Shown here: positions 8,490 to 17,742 of the stretch, piece by piece
Layout: the number at the start of each line of letters is the position of its first letter
How positions within the stretch are numbered: the stretch's first letter is position 1
Assembly (NCBI GenBank): GCA_934573935.1
Contig: CAKTMO010000022.1
Coordinates: 1-30,447, forward strand
Source: an uncultured Oscillospiraceae bacterium
GTDB lineage: Bacteria; Bacillota; Clostridia; Oscillospirales; Oscillospiraceae
Direction: 5' to 3'
Length of the DNA stretch: 30,447 nt
Made by a program: the position numbers and the translations under genes
Notes under the pieces: generated by a model
Told to the model about the DNA's origin: nothing
Databases searched by the model: none
What the model saw: only the letters and a program-made list of their open reading frames with translations

Positions 8490-8570
8490 CGTAGGGGCGG
8501 ACGACTCTGTCCGCCCGCCAACGATGGCCGGTGCGTTTCCGATAGGGCGGGCAGAGTCGCCCGCCCCTAC
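8490..8570. repeat. Inverted pair of CGTAGGG palindromes
   Basis: Copy 8490-8519 is forward (GTAGGGGCGGACGACTCTGT), and 8541-8570 reads as a near mirror ending in GCCCCTAC. The pair itself forms a larger inverted repeat in the leader of the small membrane-protein gene. Confidence 0.8.
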
Positions 8571-8579
8571 ATATTTTAT

Positions 8580-8602
8580 ATTATACCCTACCCCGCCCGC
8601 TC
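8580..8602 (-). promoter_or_regulatory. Candidate promoter for the small membrane protein
   Basis: On the minus strand a perfect TATAAT occupies 8585-8580. The -35 region (around 8602-8608) has only a poor match, so the call rests on the -10 and its position. The leader would run about 115 nt through the inverted repeat pair. Confidence 0.35.
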
Positions 8603-8697
8603 TTGTACAGCAATTTCAACTTGCGTTTTCAGATTTTTCCCCTGTTTTCCCGCAACCTCAGGTTGCGCAGGGGCGTTCATAAATTGTTTACAAAAAA

Positions 8698-8714
8698 CGT
8701 CAAAGAAAGTCAAA
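8698..8714 (+). promoter_or_regulatory. CtsR box 1 (upstream)
   Basis: The direct heptad repeat CGTCAAA-GAA-AGTCAAA matches the CtsR operator consensus (RGTCAAANANRGTCAAA) at all but the first base. It ends 8 bp upstream of the -35 of the ctsR promoter. Confidence 0.88.
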
Positions 8715-8722
8715 TTTACCTA

Positions 8723-8751
8723 TTGACATTATGGGGAGGCAGGTGTATCAT
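8723..8751 (+). promoter_or_regulatory. Sigma-A promoter of the ctsR-mcsA-clpC operon
   Basis: A perfect TTGACA at 8723-8728, a 17-bp spacer and TATCAT at 8746-8751. The predicted start is near 8758, just before CtsR box 2. Two CtsR boxes bracket it, as expected for class III heat-shock autoregulation. Confidence 0.9.
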
Positions 8752-8760
8752 ATGCTCAAA

Positions 8761-8777
8761 GGTCAAAGAAAGGCAAA
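8761..8777 (+). promoter_or_regulatory. CtsR box 2 (downstream)
   Basis: GGTCAAA-GAA-AGGCAAA has one mismatch (G for T in the second heptad) to the CtsR consensus. It overlaps the predicted transcription start region, so binding would block initiation. Confidence 0.85.
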
Positions 8778-8801
8778 GTCAAACAAGGGGAGGTCTTGCG
8801 C

Positions 8802-9251
8802 ATGGGCATTTCGGATGTGATCGCCAGCTTTATCCAGTCGGCACTGGAGGAGGCGGACGGCGTGCTGGAGCTGCAGCGCAGCGATCTGGCCCAGCGGTTC
8901 AACTGTGTGCCCAGCCAGATCAACTACGTCATGTCCACCCGCTTTTCGCCGGAGCACGGCTATATCGTGGAGTCCCGACGGGGCGGCAACGGCTACATCC
9001 GCATCACGCGGGTGCGGGCGGACCGCAAAACGCTGTTGATGCACGTCATCAACTCCGTGGGCGACGAGCTGGACGCCGCCAGCGCCCGGGCCATCGTCCA
9101 GAATCTGGTCAGCAGCGAGGCCATCTCCGCCGAGGCGGGGCACTCTCTGCTGGCGGGTACCGGCGATCGGGCCCTGCGTCGCGTGGACAAAAGCTGCCGC
9201 GATATGCTGCGCAGCGATATTTTCAAGCAGGTCCTGATCCAATTGGTTTGA
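8802..9251 (+). CDS. ctsR: Transcriptional repressor CtsR
   Basis: A 149-residue repressor of class III stress genes (clp genes) that binds tandem heptads and is released by heat. The N-terminal winged helix carries the family signature: CVPSQINYVMSTRF, then GYIVESRRGGNGYIR, where the glycine-rich wing acts as the thermosensor in Bacillus. The C-terminal four-helix dimerisation part ends at about residue 145. I start at the ATG at 8802, 9 bp after GGGGAGG; a TTG six bases upstream is too close to that site. Two operator copies upstream show autoregulation. mcsA follows after 24 bp. Confidence 0.96.
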   Translation: MGISDVIASFIQSALEEADGVLELQRSDLAQRFNCVPSQINYVMSTRFSPEHGYIVESRRGGNGYIRITRVRADRKTLLMHVINSVGDELDAASARAIVQNLVSSEAISAEAGHSLLAGTGDRALRRVDKSCRDMLRSDIFKQVLIQLV

Positions 9252-9275
9252 TTTTCCCAAAGGAGGTTATGCTAT

Positions 9276-9707
9276 ATGAAATGTGAACGTTGTGGCCGGA
9301 GAGAAGCCACTTTCTATTACCAGAGCAACATCAACGGCCGCGTGACGCAGGTGCATCTGTGTCCCGACTGCGCGGCGGAGCTGGGCTATACCAGAGGGAT
9401 GAGCGACAGCTTCCGTTCCTTCCGCCACAGCTTCTTCGATCCCTTCTCGCTGCTGGAGGATTTCGGCATGCTGTCCAACCGCATGACGGAGTTCCCCGCG
9501 CCGCTGGAGGAGGCGGCCCGCGCCGCCGCCGGTATCGAGGATACCCCCGACACCCCCGCCGGACTGGTGGGCCGTGACGAGGAGGTACGGCTGCAGAAGC
9601 AGCGCCAGCACAACGCCCTGGAAAACCAGCTGAAGGCCGCCATCGACAGCGAGAACTACGAAGAGGCGGCCCGCCTGCGGGATGAGCTGAAAAAGCTCTC
9701 CGCCTGA
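9276..9707 (+). CDS. mcsA: McsA-type zinc protein with UVR motif
   Basis: A 143-residue protein. The N-terminal zinc-binding part has CERC (residues 3-6) and CPDC about 25 residues later; McsA families usually carry two more CXXC pairs, which are absent here, so this is a shortened form. The C-terminal UVR motif (NALENQLKAAIDSENYEEAA, about residues 113-132, running on to residue 141) is the region that contacts ClpC or McsB in Bacillus. AAAGGAGG precedes the ATG. The arginine kinase gene mcsB, normally next, is missing: clpC begins 34 bp downstream. The protein probably acts as a ClpC cofactor; activation of an absent kinase is not possible from this locus. Confidence 0.88.
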   Translation: MKCERCGRREATFYYQSNINGRVTQVHLCPDCAAELGYTRGMSDSFRSFRHSFFDPFSLLEDFGMLSNRMTEFPAPLEEAARAAAGIEDTPDTPAGLVGRDEEVRLQKQRQHNALENQLKAAIDSENYEEAARLRDELKKLSA

Positions 9708-9741
9708 GGCGCAAGAAACGAGAAAAAGGATGTGACCCTAT

Positions 9742-12291
<2,550 letters not shown>

Positions 12292-12297
12292 AGCCAA

Positions 12298-12325
12298 AGC
12301 AGGAGGGGCAGATGCCCCTCCTGCT
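12298..12325 (+). terminator. Perfect hairpin after clpC
   Basis: 13-bp arms at 12298-12310 and 12313-12325 with almost no loop, 6 bp after the clpC stop. No T-run follows; it is probably a 3'-end structure working with the next hairpin. Confidence 0.6.
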
Positions 12326-12335
12326 GTCGGTATAC

Positions 12336-12369
12336 AAAAATGCCCCTCGTTACAGAGGGGCATTTTTTT
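12336..12369. terminator. Bidirectional terminator between clpC and the aminotransferase
   Basis: Arms 12336-12348 and 12355-12367 (AAAAATGCCCCTC and its complement) enclose GTTACA and end in T7. It serves clpC on plus and the convergent aminotransferase on minus. Confidence 0.93.
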
Positions 12370-12379
12370 GTCTGAGAAA

Positions 12380-13657
12380 TTACACGCCCAGCTTTTCCAG
12401 TGCCGCCAGCTTCAGGCAGTTGCAGAAGATGGCGATGGCCTGCTTCAGCTCCTCCACAGGGGGGAAGGAGGGGGCGATGCGGATGTTGCTGTCGTTGGGG
12501 TCGATGCCGTAGGGGAAGGTGGCGCCCGCGCCGGTCATGGTGACGCCCGCCTCCTTGCACAGCTGCAGCGTCCGCTTGGCGCAGCCGTGCATGGCGTCCA
12601 CGCTGACGAAATAGCCGCCCACGGGGCGCTTGTAGTCCGCGATGCCCAGCGGCGCGATCTCCGCATCCAGGGCGTCCAGCACCGCGTGGAACTTGGGGGC
12701 CAGAATGGCGGCGTGCCGCTTCATCAGGGCCAGGGTGTGGGTCTTGTCCACCAGATACTTCACATGGCGCAGCTGGTTGATCTTGTCAAAGCCGATGGTC
12801 TGGATGCTGATGAGCTTGGTGAAATAGGCGATGTTGTCCACGCTGGCGGCCATCACGCCCACGCCCGCGCCGGGGAAGGTCACTTTGCTGGTGGAGGCAA
12901 ACTCGTACACCATGTCGGCGTTGCCGTTTTCCGCGCACAGGCTCAGGATATCGGGGAAGGGGACGAAGTCGCAGTCAAACTCGTGGATGCAGTAGGCGTT
13001 GTCCCACATCAGCATGAAGTCCGGCGCGGCGGGCTTCATGGCGGCCAGACGGCGGATGGTCTCATCGGAGTACACCACGCCCTCGGGGTTGGAGTACTTG
13101 GGCACGTTCCACATGCCCTTCACGGCGGGGTCCTGGATCAGCGCCTCCACCATGTCCATGTCGGGGCCGTCGGCGGTCATGGGCACGGTGATCATCTCCA
13201 CGCCGAAGGACTCCGTCACCTTGAAGTGGCGGTCATAGCCGGGGGCGGGGCAGATCCACTTTACCTTGTCCAGCTTGCTCCAGGGCTTTTCGCTGTGCAG
13301 CAGGCCGTGGGTAAAGGCCTTGGACACCGCGTCGTACATCAGCTGCAGGCTGGCGTTGCCCCCCACAAACACCTGCTCCGGACGGCAGCCCAGCAGGTCG
13401 GCGAACAGCGCCTTGGCGGCGGGCAGACCGGCCACCTCGCCATAGTTGCGGGTCTCGATGCCGTCGTCGGTGATGAATTCCTCGGGATCCAGCAGCATGG
13501 CGCACACCTCGGTGACCATGTCCAGCTGATCGCGGCCTGGCTTGCCGCGGGCCATGTTCAGCTTCAGGCCCAGGGCCTTCTGCCGGTCGTAGGCCGCCTG
13601 CACGGCGGCGTATTCCGCCTGGCGCTCCGCCAGGCTCATTTCGGTATATCGTTTCAT
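12380..13657 (-). CDS. PLP-dependent aspartate aminotransferase-like enzyme (Asp_aminotransf/MocR group)
   Basis: A 425-residue fold-type I aminotransferase. It belongs to the class I/II group often annotated as MocR-like or aspartate aminotransferase (PF12897), without a DNA-binding domain. Motifs: GGNASLQLMYD (cofactor phosphate cup, about 99-109), NVPKYSNPEG (Asn190, Pro191), MWDNAY (Asp219, pairs with the pyridine nitrogen), and STSKVTFPGAG with the Schiff-base Lys258; NIRIAPSFPP near the C-terminus holds the substrate-carboxylate arginine. AAGGAGG precedes the ATG. Aspartate/2-oxoglutarate is the best-known activity of the group; the substrate here is inferred. Transcribed alone from its own promoter and convergent with clpC. 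Confidence 0.9.
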   Translation of the reverse strand: MKRYTEMSLAERQAEYAAVQAAYDRQKALGLKLNMARGKPGRDQLDMVTEVCAMLLDPEEFITDDGIETRNYGEVAGLPAAKALFADLLGCRPEQVFVGGNASLQLMYDAVSKAFTHGLLHSEKPWSKLDKVKWICPAPGYDRHFKVTESFGVEMITVPMTADGPDMDMVEALIQDPAVKGMWNVPKYSNPEGVVYSDETIRRLAAMKPAAPDFMLMWDNAYCIHEFDCDFVPFPDILSLCAENGNADMVYEFASTSKVTFPGAGVGVMAASVDNIAYFTKLISIQTIGFDKINQLRHVKYLVDKTHTLALMKRHAAILAPKFHAVLDALDAEIAPLGIADYKRPVGGYFVSVDAMHGCAKRTLQLCKEAGVTMTGAGATFPYGIDPNDSNIRIAPSFPPVEELKQAIAIFCNCLKLAALEKLGV

Positions 13658-13699
13658 ATTCGTTCCTCCTTGTCACGGTTGCATCGCTTGTTGACCGAC

Positions 13700-13728
13700 A
13701 GTCTATCACACTTGCAGCCGTTTTGCAA
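13700..13728 (-). promoter_or_regulatory. Promoter of the aminotransferase gene
   Basis: Minus strand: TTGCAA at 13728-13723, a 17-bp spacer, and TAGACT at 13705-13700. It lies 43 bp upstream of the ATG. Confidence 0.65.
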
Positions 13729-13775
13729 CAGATCATGACGCCTTAAGCGCGTTTCTAACGATATTTTTCCAGGAG

Positions 13776-13805
13776 AAAATTGCCGCGGTCTCCCACGGCA
13801 ATTTT
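13776..13805 (-). terminator. Terminator of the NhaC-family antiporter gene
   Basis: Arms 13776-13785 and 13796-13805 (AAAATTGCCG/CGGCAATTTT) with a 10-base loop, 10 bp past the antiporter stop on the minus strand. The following minus-strand sequence is T-rich (TCTCCTGGAAAAATATCG is only partly so), and the AT base of the stem supplies the T-run. Confidence 0.75.
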
Positions 13806-13815
13806 GTGTAAATTG

Positions 13816-15255
13816 TTAGGCGTTCTCTTCCTCTGCCTGTTCCTTCTCCCGCAGGGCCTTTTTGGCCGCCACGGCGGACTGGGCGCAGCCGTACTCCCAG
13901 TTCCAGGGATCCCTGCGGCACACGCCGTCGGCATAGGGCACGAAGATGGACAGCAGGCCGAAGGCCGCCAGCAGCCAGCAGTACCACATGCCGCCCACGA
14001 TGGCGGCGGGGCTGGTGTACAGCTCCGGCGCGGTGACGGTGGCATTGGTCAGCGCCGCGGCGCTGAGCAGCTGTGCGCCGTAGGGGATGATGCCCTGGAA
14101 CACGCAGGAAAAGATGTCCAGCAGCGAAGCGGTGCGGCGGGGGTCCACCTTGTACTCAAGGCTCACGTCGCGGGCCATGTCGCCTGCCACGATGATGGCC
14201 ACGGTGTTGTTGGCGGTGGCGCAGTCGCACAGGGATACCATGGCGGCGATGCCCACCTGGGCGGACTTGTTGCCCTTCATGACGGCCCGCAGCTTCCGGA
14301 TGATCCAGGCGATGCCGCCGTTCTGGGCGATCAGCTCCGACATGCCGCCGCACAGCAGCGTCAGGAAGAATACCTCATTCATGCCGGTAAAGCCCGTCCA
14401 CACGCTCTGGGCGAAGCCTGCGATGGTCATGTCGCCGGTGCAGATGCCGATGATACCGGCGGAGAAGACGCCGATGGTCAGGGCGAAGAACACGTTCAGC
14501 CCGCACAGCGCCAGCACCAGCACCAGCAGATAGGGCAGCACCTTGATGATGTCAAAGGGCAGCGCCTCCAGCGGCATGACCACCTCGGGACGGCCGATGA
14601 ACAGCAGCAGCACCAGCGTCACCAGCGCGGCGGGCAGGGCCACCAGGAAGTTGACGCGGAACTTGTCCCGCATCTCGCAGCGCTGGCTGCGGGTGGCGGC
14701 GATGGTGGTGTCGGAGATCATGGACAGGTTGTCGCCGAACATGGCGCCGCCCACCACCGCGCCGATCACCACCGTCAGGGACAGGCCGCCCTTTTCCGCG
14801 ATGCCCACGGCGATGGGGATGACGGCGGACACGGTGCCCATGGAGGAGCCGGTGGCGGTGCCCATAAAGGCGGAGATGACGAACAGGCCCGCCGCCAGAA
14901 ACTGCACCGGCACCAGAGACAGGCCCAGATTCACCGTGGACTCGCGGCCGCCCATGTCGGCCGCCACCTGGGCAAAGGCGCCGGCCAGAATATAGATCAT
15001 CAGCATGGTCAGAATATCCACATTGGCCGCGCCCCTAGCAAACACGTCAAACTTCTCGTTGATGGTGCCCTTGAACATGATGAAGGCCACCAGCACCGCC
15101 ACGAACATGGCGGTGACCGAGGGGAACTGGTAAAAGGCCATCCCCACGCCGCGGGCCTGGTAATAGATGCCCGCGCCCATGTAGATGACAATGAAGATCA
15201 CAAAGGGGATCAGCGCCCAGCCGTTGGGCTTTTTCTCGTTGAGGGAATGGTTCAT
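13816..15255 (-). CDS. NhaC-family Na+/H+ antiporter
   Basis: A 479-residue polytopic inner-membrane transporter with about 11-12 hydrophobic segments. The NhaC-superfamily signatures are visible: GTATGSSMGTVSAVIPIAVG, and GAMFGDNLSMISDTTIAATR with conserved acidic residues for cation binding; a second half carries LCDCATANNTVAIIVAG. The charged C-terminal tail (about 35 residues) is cytoplasmic. The ATG at 15255 is the only canonical start near AAAGGAG, at a rather long 12-base spacing; extension further upstream crosses the promoter. Exact substrate (Na+/H+ or malate-lactate type exchange) cannot be separated by sequence alone. Single-gene unit with its own promoter and terminator. Confidence 0.88.
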   Translation of the reverse strand: MNHSLNEKKPNGWALIPFVIFIVIYMGAGIYYQARGVGMAFYQFPSVTAMFVAVLVAFIMFKGTINEKFDVFARGAANVDILTMLMIYILAGAFAQVAADMGGRESTVNLGLSLVPVQFLAAGLFVISAFMGTATGSSMGTVSAVIPIAVGIAEKGGLSLTVVIGAVVGGAMFGDNLSMISDTTIAATRSQRCEMRDKFRVNFLVALPAALVTLVLLLFIGRPEVVMPLEALPFDIIKVLPYLLVLVLALCGLNVFFALTIGVFSAGIIGICTGDMTIAGFAQSVWTGFTGMNEVFFLTLLCGGMSELIAQNGGIAWIIRKLRAVMKGNKSAQVGIAAMVSLCDCATANNTVAIIVAGDMARDVSLEYKVDPRRTASLLDIFSCVFQGIIPYGAQLLSAAALTNATVTAPELYTSPAAIVGGMWYCWLLAAFGLLSIFVPYADGVCRRDPWNWEYGCAQSAVAAKKALREKEQAEEENA

Positions 15256-15346
15256 TTCAGGGATGCTCTCCTTTACACACGTACTTTTCCTTTCCACAGA
15301 AAATGCCCGCAGGGTGTTTCCGCCCTGTGGACATCTTCCAAAAGGT

Positions 15347-15376
15347 ATCATACAGGAGAATGGCTCCCATTGTCAA
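15347..15376 (-). promoter_or_regulatory. Promoter of the NhaC-family antiporter
   Basis: Minus strand: perfect TTGACA at 15376-15371, 18-bp spacer, TATGAT at 15352-15347. The leader of about 85 nt contains a GC-rich hairpin (15306-15330 region, CCGCAGGG paired with CCCTGTGG). Confidence 0.8.
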
Positions 15377-15428
15377 CCGCAATTTCTATTTTTCTTCCAT
15401 CTGGTTATCTATATATTCGATAACGAAG

Positions 15429-16244
15429 CTATTTTCTCCGCAGTTCGTATACATCCGTCCGCTGGGCGGAGAGGATGGGCAGCTGCTGTCGGATGGCCGC
15501 CACCCGCGCCATGTCCAGGGTGGTCACGGCGATCTGGGGCGTCTCGTCACACTGGTGTATCACCGTGCCCCAGGGGTCGCAGACGATGGAGTGGCCCCAG
15601 GCCACATACCCTGCCGCCGTGTCCCGTGCGGGGGAGGTGCCCACGGTGTAGCACTGGCCGTCCACCGCCCGCTGGCGGAACAGCAGCTCCCAGTGGGCGG
15701 GGCCGGTGGTCATGTTGAAGGCGGCGGGCACCACCATCAGCTGTGCCCCCGCCTGGGTCATCAGCCCCGCCAGCGGGGCAAAGCGGAAGTCGAAGCACAC
15801 GCAGACCCCCACCACGCCCCAGGGGGTGGCAAAGGTGGTGACGCGGTCCCCCGCCGTCAGGGTCTCCGACTCCATGAACCGCTGGCCGCCCGCCACGTCG
15901 ATGTCAAACAGGTGCATCTTCCGGTGCTTGGCCACCAATTGTCCGTCGGGCGCGAACACGTAGCAGGTGTTGTACACCCTGCCCTCCGCCAGCTCCGGCA
16001 TGGTGCCGCCCACCAGCCAGATGTGCCGCTCCTGCGCCAGAGCGCGGAGAGCCTGATAGGCCTCGCCGCCCTCCGCCTCGCCATAGGGGCGGAAGCAGGC
16101 GTTGTCGTAGGGGCAGCAGAACATCTCCGGCAGCACCGCCATGTCCACGTCCCCCGCCTGACGCACCATGCCACAGGCGCGGCGGAGATTTTCCGCCCTG
16201 TTCGCCGTGACGGGCATCTGTATCTGGGCGATCCTCAATTCCAT
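15429..16244 (-). CDS. Nitrilase-superfamily amidase, omega-amidase (Nit2)-like
   Basis: A 271-residue cytoplasmic C-N hydrolase. The catalytic triad is visible: Glu40 in LPEMF, Lys109 in HRKMHLFDID and Cys150 in CVCFDFRF. Sequence around these residues (PEMF-CPY, HLFDIDVAGG, NMTTGPAHWELL, SPARD) is that of omega-amidases, which hydrolyse alpha-ketoglutaramate and alpha-ketosuccinamate made by glutamine or asparagine transaminases. An aspartate-type aminotransferase and an asparaginase are both nearby, which fits nitrogen salvage, but linkage is only by proximity. TTAGGAGG precedes the ATG. It follows the Smr gene by 9 bp in the same transcript. Confidence 0.9.
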   Translation of the reverse strand: MELRIAQIQMPVTANRAENLRRACGMVRQAGDVDMAVLPEMFCCPYDNACFRPYGEAEGGEAYQALRALAQERHIWLVGGTMPELAEGRVYNTCYVFAPDGQLVAKHRKMHLFDIDVAGGQRFMESETLTAGDRVTTFATPWGVVGVCVCFDFRFAPLAGLMTQAGAQLMVVPAAFNMTTGPAHWELLFRQRAVDGQCYTVGTSPARDTAAGYVAWGHSIVCDPWGTVIHQCDETPQIAVTTLDMARVAAIRQQLPILSAQRTDVYELRRK

Positions 16245-16253
16245 AAAAGCCTC

Positions 16254-16493
16254 CTAAAATTCCCGCAGCACCAGATCGGTGCGGCCCTGATCCAGCGCCA
16301 CCACCCGCAGCACCTGTCCGGCGTAGTCCCGCCGCACCATGTCCCGCAGGGCGGTGCCGCCGCTGTAGCCGTGGATGATCCGCAGCCGGTAGGTGCCCGC
16401 CTTCGCCCGCCGCAGCGCCGCGTCGATGGTCACCTTCGCCTGATACACATTCCTTCCGTGCAGATCGATCTCCACGATCCCCCCAACCGCCAT
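16254..16493 (-). CDS. Small stand-alone Smr-domain protein
   Basis: A 79-residue Smr domain (the C-terminal module of MutS2). Seen: EIDLHGRNV near the N-terminus (the LDLHG motif), and IIHGYSGGTALRD, the HG-X-GXG-type core. Smr domains nick or bind nucleic acids; stand-alone copies are small housekeeping-like proteins of unclear role. The start at 16493 has CAGGAGGG upstream. The frame runs 131 codons further upstream through promoter and repeat sequence; that extension is rejected. Promoter at 16522-16550, then a short leader. It is followed by the nitrilase gene after 9 bp. Confidence 0.87.
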   Translation of the reverse strand: MAVGGIVEIDLHGRNVYQAKVTIDAALRRAKAGTYRLRIIHGYSGGTALRDMVRRDYAGQVLRVVALDQGRTDLVLREF

Positions 16494-16521
16494 ATTCCGC
16501 CCTCCTGTGGTGTTTTTCTTT

Positions 16522-16550
16522 ATGATAGCGTAAAAGATTTGAGTTTGCAA
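16522..16550 (-). promoter_or_regulatory. Promoter of the smr-nitrilase operon
   Basis: Minus strand: TTGCAA at 16550-16545, a 17-bp spacer, and TATCAT at 16527-16522, giving a leader of about 22 nt. Confidence 0.8.
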
Positions 16551-16567
16551 GGAGAAGGTGGTATAAT
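16539..16567 (+). promoter_or_regulatory. Divergent promoter reading into the repeat block
   Basis: Plus strand: TTGAGT at 16539-16544, exactly 17 bp, then perfect TATAAT at 16562-16567. It interlocks with the smr promoter, the -35 elements being adjacent. The first gene on this strand starts 700 bp downstream at 17268. Confidence 0.6.
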
Positions 16568-16602
16568 AATAGTACATAAACGCTGGCAACTCATCGTTCA
16601 TT

Positions 16603-16803
16603 GCCTCCCTCTGTGAGGGAGGTGGCGCGAAGCGCCGGAGGGAGAGAACAAAAGGCTGAAATTCTGTCCCCCAGTCAGCTTCGCTGACAGCCCCCTCCCA
16701 GAGGGGGCCAAGCACCAGCCGTTGATAGAATTTCGTAGGGCGGGGTGCCCTCACCCCGCCGCACGGGAGTCTATCGATAGAGACCACGTAGGGGCGGACG
16801 ACC
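16603..16803. repeat. Composite repeat, copy 1 (MITE-like element plus CGTAGGG palindromes)
   Basis: A MITE-like element (16603-16709) opens with GCCTCCCTCTGTGAGGGAGG, contains the hairpin GGCGCGAAGCGCC, and ends with the inverted counterpart GTCAGCTTCGCTGAC and GAGGGGGCC. Then come CGTAGGG palindromes at 16734-16763 and 16787-16803. Five mismatches separate it from copy 2 at 16893, counted by eye. Confidence 0.88.
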
Positions 16804-16892
16804 TGCGCGGTGAAGCGCAGCGGAACGAGTACCCTTGGGGTATCCGCCCGATCGGTGAACGCACGCATTTTCGTCATATAGAGCACCCCAAA

Positions 16893-17093
16893 GCCTCCCT
16901 CTGTGAGGGAGGTGGTGCGAAGCGCCGGAGGGAGAGAACAAAAGACTGAAATTCTCTCCCCCAGTCAGCTTCGCTGACAGCCCCATCCCAGAGGGGGCCA
17001 AGCACCAGCCGTTGATAGAATTTCGTAGGGCGGGGTGCTCTCACCCCGCCGCACGGGAGTCTATCGATAGAGACCACGTAGGGGCGGACGACC
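16893..17093. repeat. Composite repeat, copy 2
   Basis: Direct duplicate of 16603-16803 at a 290-bp offset, about 97.5% identical. The second palindrome is complete here (17077-17105). The 89-bp spacer between copies contains GCGCGGTGAAGCGC, also seen near 19118. No open reading frame with a ribosome binding site lies between 16494 and 17267. Confidence 0.88.
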
Positions 17094-17135
17094 CTGTCCG
17101 CCCTAATGACATAAGATAGTGCCTTCAAAAGCAAG

Positions 17136-17212
17136 ATGGACGCTACAGTGGCATAGCCGCTGAGATCGGGGCTAAAAACATGCCACCGGCATGTTTTCTT
17201 AACGCCCCGACG
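17136..17212. repeat. Nested hairpin element D, copy 1
   Basis: AAAACATGCC-ACC-GGCATGTTTT (inner stem 17175-17197) sits between outer arms CGGGG/CCCCG. The preceding GGACGCTACAGTGGCATAGC also recurs, with changes, at 21338-21358, so the repeat unit is about 75 bp. Confidence 0.75.
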
Positions 17213-17267
17213 CCGGCCCCTACAATCGGTCTATCCAAAGTTCCCACATTCAGAAAGGAACCCACCT

Positions 17268-17735
17268 ATGAAACTCCTCGTCCTCTCCGATTCCCACGGA
17301 AATATCGACAACATGTCCCGCGCTGTGGAGCTGATCCAGCCCCGCCATATCCTGCATCTGGGGGACTGCCTGCGGGACGCTCAGGCGCTGCATGAGCGCT
17401 TTCCGGCTATTCCTCTGGACACCGTCCCCGGCAACTGCGACTGGGGCAGCTTCGACCAGCCGGAGCGGCTGCTGGAGCTGGACGGTGTCCGCGTGCTGAT
17501 GCTCCACGGCCACACCCGCAACGTGAAGTCCTCCCCTCTGGCAGCCCAGTACGCCGCGCGGGAGTGGGGGGTGGACGTGCTGCTGTTCGGCCATACCCAT
17601 TGCCCGCTGGTGGACTATGACGGCGCGCTGTACACCATGAACCCAGGCGCCATCGGCGACTTCCGCCGCCCCACCTACGGGGTGCTGACCATCGAAAACG
17701 GCAGGGCCTCCTGCGCCACATTTGTTTTGGAGTGA
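17268..17735 (+). CDS. YfcE/YsnB-type metallophosphoesterase
   Basis: A 155-residue small calcineurin-like phosphodiesterase (PF12850 group). Motifs: SDSHGN (Asp8, His10), LGDC, PGNCD, MLHGH and FGHTH, then [11 protein letters not shown], a typical C-terminal family motif. Such proteins hydrolyse phosphodiesters in vitro; the physiological substrate is unknown. AGAAAGGAACC lies upstream of the ATG. The stop overlaps the ribosome binding region of nfo, which starts 7 bp later, so the two are co-transcribed. Confidence 0.9.
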   Translation: MKLLVLSDSHGNIDNMSRAVELIQPRHILHLGDCLRDAQALHERFPAIPLDTVPGNCDWGSFDQPERLLELDGVRVLMLHGHTRNVKSSPLAAQYAAREWGVDVLLFGHTHCPLVDYDGALYTMNPGAIGDFRRPTYGVLTIENGRASCATFVLE

Positions 17736-17742
17736 AATGACC

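Noticed and set aside
8796..8801. TTG start of ctsR at 8796.
   Set aside because: It is only 2-3 bases from the ribosome binding site; the ATG at 8802 has normal spacing and matches the family N-terminus.
13780..15423. A 547-codon plus-strand open frame.
   Set aside because: Antisense to the NhaC-family antiporter, with His/Gln/Gly-rich shadow composition and no start signal.
15390..15428. Hairpin GTTATC/GATAAC before the nitrilase stop as a terminator.
   Set aside because: Only 6 bp, AT-rich and without a T-run on the minus strand.
16254..16886. A 210-codon version of the Smr protein.
   Set aside because: The extra 131 codons cross a good promoter and repeat sequence; CAGGAGGG before the ATG at 16493 gives the true start.
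16603..17105. Possible CRISPR array in the repeat blocks.
   Set aside because: Unit length and spacing are irregular, spacers are not unique, and no cas gene is present.
16603..17230. Short open frames across the repeats, such as 16722-16949 (+) and 16874-17134 (-).
   Set aside because: They consist of repeat sequence, lack ribosome binding sites, and near-copies appear in other frames.
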